Source of the DNA: Progne subis subis
Lineage: Eukaryota; Chordata; Aves; Passeriformes; Hirundinidae
Direction: 5' to 3'
NCBI GenBank assembly: GCA_022316685.1
Contig: JAKJHU010000183.1
Location: forward strand, 1-64,000
DNA length: 64,000 bases
The stretch's first letter is position 1; the number at the start of each line of letters is the position of its first letter. The notes under the pieces were generated by a model. The model ran no database searches. It had not been told where the DNA came from and saw only the letters and a list, made by a program, of their open reading frames with translations. Shown here piece by piece: positions 56,723-64,000 of this stretch. The position numbers and the translations under genes were made by a program.

Positions 56723-56914
56723 GGCTCTGTTCAACTTGTTTTTCCAGAGGTGTTCTCCAAGCTCAGAATGTGCTAGAAAGCAGACAAGTTTTCTTTCTTA
56801 CCAAGACCAGATCAAAAGCCCCCTTAGCTCCTCATTTCCCCTTGGCCAGGAGGAAATTCAAGGCAATCTTCCCAGGCAAGGCAACGCTCTGCACCATGAC
56901 CTCAATCAGTTCAG

Positions 56915-57085
56915 CCACAGCTTTATCTGGGCACCCTGTGGCAGGGACTCACCACCCTCACAGGGAAGAATTTCTTCCTCATATCCCATCTAACCCTGCC
57001 CTCGGGCAGTTTGAAGCCGTTCTCTCTTGTCTATCACTAAAAAATGCCTCCTCAGGCTTCTCACAGCCCCTTTAGGCATTGAGCC
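56915..57085 (-). mobile_element. CR1 LINE fragment
   Basis: 'CCACAGCTTTATCTGGGCACC', 'CCACCCTCACAGGGAAGAATT' and 'CAGTTTGAAGCCGTTCTCTC' are antisense CR1. The 3' UTR is missing on the left side, so this copy has lost its end or was disrupted. Confidence 0.85.
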
Positions 57086-57200
57086 TTCTCCCTTCTTCTC
57101 AGTGCTCTGTGAGCACCATCACCCGCAAAGCAGCTTTCTCCAGCTTCAAAACACTCCTCACTCCAGCCTGTTCCTGGCAGCTCCACACAGAGAACTCGCA

Positions 57201-57252
57201 CACAGGCAGCTGACCTCGGGCAAGACACGGTGTCACCTCCAGCGCTGTGCCT
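57201..57252 (+). mobile_element. Possible MIR/CORE-SINE fragment
   Basis: 'AGCTGACCTCGGGCAAGACAC' followed by 'ACCTCCAGCGCTGTGCCT' resembles the MIR core (ACCTTGGGCAAGTCACTTAACCTCTCTGTGCCT) with indels. Short, so tentative. Confidence 0.35.
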
Positions 57253-57479
57253 ATTCCACTTGCTTCAGCTCTGGGGCGAAACCTCTTGGAATTGGCAGCA
57301 ATTGAGAGAAGAAAGGTATTAATCTTCCCAATCCATCTCCCTCTAATCCGCCAAGGAGTGTCCCATAACTTGTGACTGATGGCTTCTTACCCAGTCCTCT
57401 GAGAACATATTAATCACTTTAAGACACAGTAAAGCTTCCTAGTGAAGAACAAAGCACAGCTGTTAAGAAGAAGCAAATG
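57253..57479. other. Single-copy DNA
   Basis: Nothing recognised. Confidence 0.5.
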
Positions 57480-57640
57480 CTGGGCTCACTTTCATGGGCA
57501 CATCACATAGCACTGCTGCCCAGTAGGAGAATTGCCTGTTCTGATGCAAATAATGGGCATTAATTAGCATGAAAAGAATGTCTGTAGTGACATTTATTTA
57601 AGACTAATTTAAGATTTTCATTGTTTGATGCATGTTAGAC
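57480..57640. other. A/T-rich segment with octamer and homeodomain-type motifs
   Basis: It contains a perfect octamer ATGCAAAT (57544-57551) and, ten bases on, TTAATTAGCAT (57561-57570), followed by ATTTATTTAAGACTAATTTAAG. There is no repeat wording. The clustering fits a POU/homeodomain enhancer, but this is inference from motifs alone. Confidence 0.3.
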
Positions 57641-58079
57641 AGGATGCACTCGGTAAAAGCTCTGCTGCAGTGAGTTGGTAAATTGAGTTTCCCCAAAATA
57701 TTAACCCCACATTCCTTATCTTCACCTGACTCAGCTGTCTCCAGCAGATATGGCCAAGCTGCATGAGGCCATGGACTTCAGAGATACCTGTGCTTGCCTT
57801 AGCAAAGGCGAGGTTGTCACTGCATGACCTGAGGAAAGGGAAAGCCAGGAGATCTTGGGCACAAGACCCATGTGAAGAACTTAAAAAGGTGAAAAAGTTA
57901 TAGGGTGAAAAACCATAGCGAGCCACACTAAGCCCTTCAGCTAAGAAAAGGCAAAGAGGAAGCTAGAACTTGGGGAAAGACTGTGGAGTCACAGACACCA
58001 GCTGAAACAAGACAAAAACCACTTTGATCAAACCTTCTCTGCCACCTGCGGTCTCTGCACAAACACACCCTTCTGCATT
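57641..58079. other. Single-copy DNA
   Basis: Nothing recognised. Confidence 0.5.
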
Positions 58080-58169
58080 AAAAAAAACCAAAAACAAACA
58101 AACAAACAAACAAAAAACCAAACAAGGAAACCACCCCCCCCCCCCCAAAAAAAAAAAAGCCCCCAAACA
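58080..58169. repeat. (AAAC)n, C13 and A12 compound tract
   Basis: A7 and AAAC units lead to C13 and then A12. Confidence 0.92.
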
Positions 58170-59338
58170 ACCGTTCCAAAGGTCAAAGTATTTAGAGAAG
58201 TGTAAAACCTTGCACATGTGGAGGAGGTAGTTCTGCCACGCTCCCGTTCATCACCCATTTTTGGTCCGTGAATCACAGTGCAAAGGGGGCAAATGAACTT
58301 GGCCACAATTTCTGCAGCTTTCCTTCAGGATTCCTAAGGAAGGCTCACGCTTCGTCACACAGGGGTCACACGAAGAGCTAGGTTTTCCATTTCTGTCTGT
58401 TCATGTGTGTGAGGACATAGGGGAGTTTATTCTCTTTGTTTGTGGGTTTCACTGGTATTTCCACCAGAAGGGACAATGCTTTGGAGGCTGGGTATGTTCC
58501 TGAAGAACGGGGGGTGATTCCAGAGTGCAGTTACAGTATTAGCCCAAATAAAGCATGACATATCCCACTGCAGCACATCTAGAAGGAATTTTTACATCGT
58601 TTCTAAGACTCCAGAGTCACTTCAGCGCAGTGCAGGCAGCCAGTCGCTCTGGCATACAAGCTCCTCAGAAGAACAAAGACCAGTTAAAAGAATGAAGTGC
58701 TTAAATCCTCATTCTCTTTTTTTTCAAGAAGTGACTTCCCTTTGTCTTGCTTTGCTGCTTTTCAGTGAGCTGAGCGGATTAAGTTACTGCACCATGAGCA
58801 ATAGCTGAGTTATGATCACGAACATGCCTTTCTTTGGTGAACTTGTCGAGAAAATGAATTCCATTTCTCCACATACCTGAGGAGCAAAAGCACTTGTGGA
58901 GAGGAATCTCTCCCACAGGGAACCCTTGTGTACTTTGCAGTAGTATTTTATTAAGAGCTGAAGAGTTCAAGGGTCTCACAAATGTAAGTTTTCAATTAGC
59001 TTTCCATTGTGTCCCAAGCAGTCTCTAAATACTCAACTAAACTTTAATCCAATCACTTGATTTGACTCCAGGCATGATTTATCTTTTAATCATCATCTGC
59101 TCAATGAGGGGGGAAAAGAAAGCAAACTTGTTCTTGGCCCATCATGACTCATACATGATTTTACTGCCATCACAGTTGTGTTTTCCTTTTGGCTGATGTC
59201 TTGGCAGTTGCAAGCTCTGGCCTTGGCTTTCTGTTTAGGTATGATCTTTCCTGCTCATTTCCCCACCTCCCAAAATGCTGAACAGCGCTGGATGTTTGTC
59301 CTTTATACTTTTTCCCACCGAGGCATATGATTTTTTTC

Positions 59339-59351
59339 ATTTTTTTTTCTT

Positions 59352-59387
<36 letters not shown>
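59339..59387. repeat. Poly-T tract
   Basis: Two T runs separated by CTTTGA; the second is about 34 T. Confidence 0.93.
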
Positions 59388-59389
<2 letters not shown>

Positions 59390-60150
59390 CATCTCTCGAC
59401 ATTGTATTAATCAGAAGTGTCTGATATTTGACCTACACTCAAAACCACAAATCATGCCTTAAAAAGGGGGCTCACTCTTTTAAACAAACAGCATTTTCCT
59501 GGAAGGATATATCACACAGAGAACGCTACACCAAGACACAAAGCAGCCAGGACCTTCTGGGCACTTACCAAGAGCTCAGCTCTGGAGCTGGAGTGAGCCT
59601 GGTGAGATTTAATTCTTTCCCCACATGCTGGTGGTGCCTCAGTTCCTCCATCTGGGAATGAGATTTTCAATGCATAAGATATTATTCTCCATTTCAGGGG
59701 CTCTCCATAAGATCAGGATGTCCCACGAGCCAGTGGCACCAGTTCATGACCCACCCACCTGCAATACCCCAGAGAGTTCAGTGCACCTCTCCAGCAAAAA
59801 CAAGGAATGAGATGGAGCCAAGCTTTGCCCAGGAATGCCGTGAGCTGCTGAGCCTTTGAGGTCTGGAGCTGTTGCACAACATCTCCCCATGCTCTGTTAT
59901 TCCTATCAGTGGCTTGTGGAACTTGCAGCTCCACTTTTCAAAAGCTGCTCTCAACACAACTCACCCAGAACTCCCCAGAGCACAGGGGTTTCTCCAGAGA
60001 TTTCCCATATAAGCCTCCCTCACTACCTCTAGAAATCTCAAATTCCTTGAAGACTGACTCAGATGTCAGTGCCAGACTAATAGTTTTTGACAGTTCTCTC
60101 TGAGTGCCAAGTTTTGAAGTAGAAGATTGCATTAAAAGCCCAGGGGGTTT

Positions 60151-60198
60151 TGTGTTTGGTTTTTTTGGGGGGGTTGTTTTATTTTATTTTTTTTTTTA
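60151..60198. repeat. T/G-rich tract
   Basis: GGTTTTTTGGGGGGG and TTTTATTTTATTTTTTTTTT units. Confidence 0.8.
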
Positions 60199-60529
60199 AT
60201 GGGAAAATCAGAATGCATAACCCTAAAGACAAGCAGCCTGCCTTACCCAAATGCACTCAGATGGAAAAGAGAGACAGCTTTTTCAAACTAACATCACCTA
60301 ATTAACCAGTTCTGCTTGGCATTAAAAGATACTTGTCCCTGAATTTCACAGGAGCAGCCATACTGTGCCTGTCCAGGAATTCCACACTCTTCCAGCACTG
60401 GATGCTCATGGAAAGAGCACAGGGATCTGCTGATAATTTCCCGGGCATACTCCTTCAGCCTCCACCAAATGGTTTAGGGATTTTTGGAGCTGAGGCAGCT
60501 TTGGGCTGTAACTGCAACTATTGATCATG

Positions 60530-60820
60530 GAGAGACGAGGTTGGCCTCTTTTCCCAGGGAAATATCAATAGGACAAGGGAAAACACCCTCAAGTTATGGC
60601 AGGGGAGATTCAGATTGAACAGAAGGAAAAAAATCTTCACCGAAAGGGTGGCCAAGCATTGGAACAGGCTGCCCAGGAAAGCAGTGGAATCACCACCATG
60701 GAAGTGTTCAGAAAACAGAGAAATATGTCACTTTGTGATATAGCTTAGCGGACATGGGGCGTTCAGTCAAAGGTTGGACTTGATTATCTTGAAGGGCTTT
60801 TCCAGCCTTTAGGATTCCCT
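60530..60820 (+). mobile_element. CR1 LINE 3' fragment (long, diverged)
   Basis: A sense CR1 of ~290 bp runs 'GAGACGAGGTTGGCCTCTTTT', 'GAACAGAAGGAAAAAAATCTTC', 'ATTGGAACAGGCTGCCCAGG', 'GGTTGGACTTGATTATCTTG' and 'TTTTCCAGCCTTTAGGATTCC'. It belongs to the subfamily also seen at 30318 and 35398/37166, with more substitutions. Confidence 0.9.
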
Positions 60821-62648
60821 CACCCTCTTTCAAATGTCAGTGGTTTTTTCTACATGGGTTGAGGATACAGCCTGAATAACACCAGGCAGCAAAGGAGAGA
60901 TGCACAGGGATGGAGAAAGAATCAGTCATTTGCAGACCCATGCCCAAAACCTAAGCAAATAAACTTACTTGGGGTCTTGTAGAATAAAGACAGGAAAAAG
61001 CACCTGCCCACATCTCCAGGTCCTTTGGTGGTTGTCCCCAAGACTCTGGTTCCCCCCTCATGGCTGTGACACTTGTCTGACAAAGAGCACTGGCTCCTCT
61101 TTGATCCAGCAGTGACCTGCCAGCTGGAAAAAGGAGGAAACACTGAAAAATAGAGTGGGATCATCATCCCTGAGCATTCTATGATGTGGGTCATCCCAAA
61201 CGTCCCAGGCAGGGCATGCTGGCATAGGATTAAACACCAGCATGGCGTCCTCACAAAGTATACTCAATAAATAGCCCATCCAAGTCATTCCAAAATTGCT
61301 TTAAGTCTTAATCTTTGCATTTTCCATAGGTTACAGCAGGAGCCTCCAGTTGCCCCCATCTGCTCCTTTCTTTGTCCAGATTTGGGACGGGATTTTCTCT
61401 TCCCGACTAGTTTGTCGTCGTGGTTGGCACCCAACCTTGTTCCCAGATTTCTGATTTCTTTTTGCCTCTTAATTTTGAAAAGACTTTTCTCCAGCACAAA
61501 AAAAACTTCCCAAAGCAATCAAATCCTCCCCTCTGTGCCCAGTTCAGCATCACCACAACCTGGCGTGACAGTTCTCCATGAGAAACAGATTTGGGGTGTG
61601 CTTCCTCATGCCACCGTGTCCACAGAGCCAACCAAGTGCTGAACCGCATCCAAGGCACATCCAAGGTGGCTGAAAAAAGCCAGGAAGAACCACCTTCCAG
61701 ATGGAGAGAGGGGAGGAAGCATCTCACGGGGGTGGAGAGCTTTTCCCAAGCCGTTGTTCCTGGTTTTTAGTGGGAACATGTGCTGGCTTTCCATAAAGCA
61801 GCAACAGCTGCCAGTCAAGCAGGCATCACTCTGTAAAGCTGCCTGGGGGACTCTGTCTGCAGAGCTGGGGTCTCCAGGCAGGTTTATGAGGTGCCACCTG
61901 CGGGATTTACAATTCCCAGGGGCCGCTGTGCAGGTGCAGCCAGCAGGGATGGGGGGAGCTGGGGAATGGGTCCCGGCCCAGCGGCAGCCTGGGCTCCAGG
62001 CTCTGCTCTCTGGGTGCACAGCAGGAGACTCAGGCTCCAAAATCCCACAAAAGTGGCATATTAATGGGAGAGATCATGAGATTTCTGGCAGGGCCACAGG
62101 CAGGGGATGCACAAGCGCTGGTTTCTTCTTTGTCTCATCCTTTTGGCTGTTCCCAGCTGTGTTTCCTCATCAGCGCCCCAATTAGGTAAAGCAGGAAGAC
62201 AAAGGAAAAAAGCTCTGAAACAGGTGTGGGAGACAGTGGGCTGGGGTTTCTTTCTCTGTAATTTTTTTTTTTTTTTTTTTTTTCCCCAGTAAGTAATGAC
62301 AACAAAACCCACAGCTATTCAGGATTTCTTGTATCACAAGAAAGGGCTCCACAGGTAGATAAGCCACCTTAATAAAAACTGTACAAGCATCTTGCAGAAA
62401 ACACATTTTCTACAGGGGCAACCCAAACCTTCTGGGAGCGAAGTACCTAAAGTGACCACTCAGACATATCCAAATAAAACCTCTAAGAACACCATTAGAT
62501 GTCACATGAACGACATGAATGACAAACTTTCTTCTCCTCAGAGATATTTCTCATTGGATATGGACACAGGGTAATTAGTGGGAGTTATCTGCAACCCCAG
62601 CGTTATGTTAACTTACTGGGGGGATGTTTCAGATAATTGCAGCATTAT
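60821..62648. other. Single-copy DNA; no gene seen
   Basis: There is a T run at 62260-62283. A pyrimidine tract with CCCAG at 62130-62156 and TTAG/GTAAAG at 62182-62191 bound only 29 nt. No gene is recognised. Confidence 0.5.
62260..62283. repeat. Poly-T tract
   Basis: About 24 T followed by CCCC. Confidence 0.9.
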
Positions 62649-62818
62649 AGAATCATGAAATGGTTTGGGTTGGAAGGGATCTGAAACCTCATCTCATTCC
62701 ACACCCCCTGCCATGGGCAGGGACACCTTCCACTGTCCCTGGGGTTGCTCCAAGCCCCATCCAGCCTGGCCTTGGACACTTCCAGGGATCCAGGGGCAGC
62801 CACAGCTTCTCTGGGCAA
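62649..62818 (-). mobile_element. CR1 LINE 3' fragment
   Basis: An antisense CR1 runs from 'AGAATCATGAAATGGTTTGG' through 'CTGCCATGGGCAGGGACACC' to 'CAGCCACAGCTTCTCTGGGC'. It stops abruptly after that point. Confidence 0.93.
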
Positions 62819-64000
62819 GCAGCTTTCCCAAGGCCATTCCATAAGGAACATCACTTTCCTTCAGGAGCTCCATGAGCAATTCCACACCCCTTGAGATCAA
62901 AGCACAGGCTGGCATCTCCCAAAAAGGACCATTCCCTCACACAAGCAGTCCTAGAGCAGTGACTTGGATAAGGAATCACTTGGCAGCAGGAGCCCAGAGG
63001 TCATCCCCCGACTCATAAAAGGCTCTGGGAGAGAGGGGAAAACACCACTGAGTGTTTTTTATGAGAGAAAATACCTTCCTTCTCCTGGAGACTGGGATTA
63101 ATTTTCTGTAACTCTGCAGAAAGGTTAAAGGGACTGTGTTCACTTTTAAACACCAAAGGCATTTAAAGCAGAGACTACCTTGACTCATTTATACTAAATT
63201 CGAAATAAATCAAAGTTATATTAACAACCACTCACCAGTGTCTTCCTCCACAATCTCTGACATCTGAGGTTTCTACCAAGCAAATAAGAAAGGTCCTGTT
63301 ACCCTCTTCCCTTAAATCAACATCCTGCAAAGCTTCACTTCACAATTACTGGAGCATCCCAGGAATAGCCATTAGCCCTTTGAAATCCTCTTGCCCTGGA
63401 AATCCTTGCTCTGCTTCTCATTATGTCCTCACATTCACAATTGTTTCAGGTTGAAAAGCAGCACATTCCATTGCTAAATTATAATACTTGCACTTTTCTT
63501 GCCCCCAGCTCTTCTCAAACGGTGTGCCCAGTGATTCAGGTGTCCATGCCTGACTGGTGGCCCCAGAGGAGCTCCAGGAGCTCAGTGTCCACCTTCTGGC
63601 TGGGACTGCAGGGAGCTCCACCAGCCAGTCCCTGGAGATCCCTCTGTAGCTGCATTTTGGCAGCGCCTTCATTCACACGTGTGGAGGGAGCTGCACCACC
63701 ACAACCTGCACAGTCCCACCTGGATAAAGCCTTCCCCAGGATTTTTTGGCATCTTTCATCTGCTCTTCCCTGCTCATCTGGGCCCTAGTTCCTGGCTCTG
63801 AGGATAAGCTGCACAGTGTAACGTTGGATTAGCAGCTATGACATGATGGACTTGTGCTTTGGAGTCATCTCACTTGAAAGTGAACCATCTGGTCCTTTCT
63901 CCATCTGTTCTTTGTCCAAGCCAAGGGCTGACTCCCTTTATTAAGCAATTAAAGATGATGGAAATGTATTCAAGCTGAATTCCCAGGAGGGAAAAAAAAC
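62819..64000. other. Single-copy DNA; no gene seen
   Basis: Nothing recognised. Open frames at 63421-63788 on both strands overlap each other and lack a domain. Confidence 0.5.

Larger units (their letters stand above)
58170..60529. other. Single-copy DNA; no gene seen
   Basis: The segment 58985-59240 is A/T-rich and complex (AATCCAATCACTTGATTTG; TTTTAATCATCATCTGCTC). T runs lie at 59339-59387 and 60151-60198. No gene is recognised. Confidence 0.5.

Noticed and set aside
61425..61436. TGGCACCCAACC, similar to a retroviral primer-binding site
   Set aside because: No LTR end precedes it at the required distance and no retroviral sequence follows. Likely chance.
62157..62185. 29-nt segment between a good pyrimidine tract with CCCAG and GTAAAG
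   Set aside because: Too short to support as an exon without transcript evidence.
1..64000. CRISPR arrays, bacterial operons, rRNA genes, intact tRNA genes
   Set aside because: None found. The regular direct repeats here are microsatellites and minisatellites without unique spacers.

Overview
This window looks like nuclear DNA from a bird, most probably a songbird. The clearest reason is about twenty fragments of the avian LINE CR1 on both strands. Their 3' ends carry the familiar wording 'GGAAGGGACCTTAAAGATCAT' or its reverse complement. There are also several LTRs of endogenous retroviruses whose wording I associate, from memory, with passerine ERV families. The rest is A/T-leaning single-copy DNA with many homopolymer tracts and microsatellites. 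I see no Alu, L1 or bacterial-style gene, and no operon, CRISPR array or rRNA gene.

No protein-coding gene can be called with confidence. The long open frames are repeat translations (CR1, CCTT arrays) or chance frames. Two short plus-strand segments, 12285-12367 and 49419-49529, have a strong polypyrimidine tract and acceptor, a strong donor and an open frame throughout. They are the best candidates for exons of an unrecognised gene or lncRNA. A weaker one lies on the minus strand at 47809-47904.

Layout: 1-12 kb is single-copy sequence with three CR1 fragments and an old doubled 'TTAAGCGTGTGCTTAAG' repeat. 12.3-25.1 kb holds a candidate exon, three LTRs (12.9, 22.8 and 24.7 kb), a 363-bp CCCT/CCTT array, an ATCCC array and a pyrimidine tract. 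25-30 kb is mostly unique, with a GTTT-rich tract and a minisatellite. 30-37.3 kb is an insertion nest of six CR1 copies. Two of these copies are split by LTR elements, and both LTR insertion sites can be resolved by target-site duplications (6 bp AACACC; 5 bp CCATG/CCGTG). 37-52 kb is mainly unique, with a perfect 70-bp tandem duplication at 42.4 kb, a possible SINE head at 41.3 kb and the 49.4 kb exon candidate. 52-64 kb has two CpG-dense non-repetitive segments (52.8-53.05 and 54.35-54.74 kb), an old palindromic repeat, more CR1s and an A/T-rich segment with octamer and homeodomain-type motifs at 57.5 kb.

The most informative story is transposon stratigraphy: old repeats, then CR1, then LTR insertions into CR1, then solo-LTR survival. 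The exon and regulatory calls are hypotheses from sequence only.
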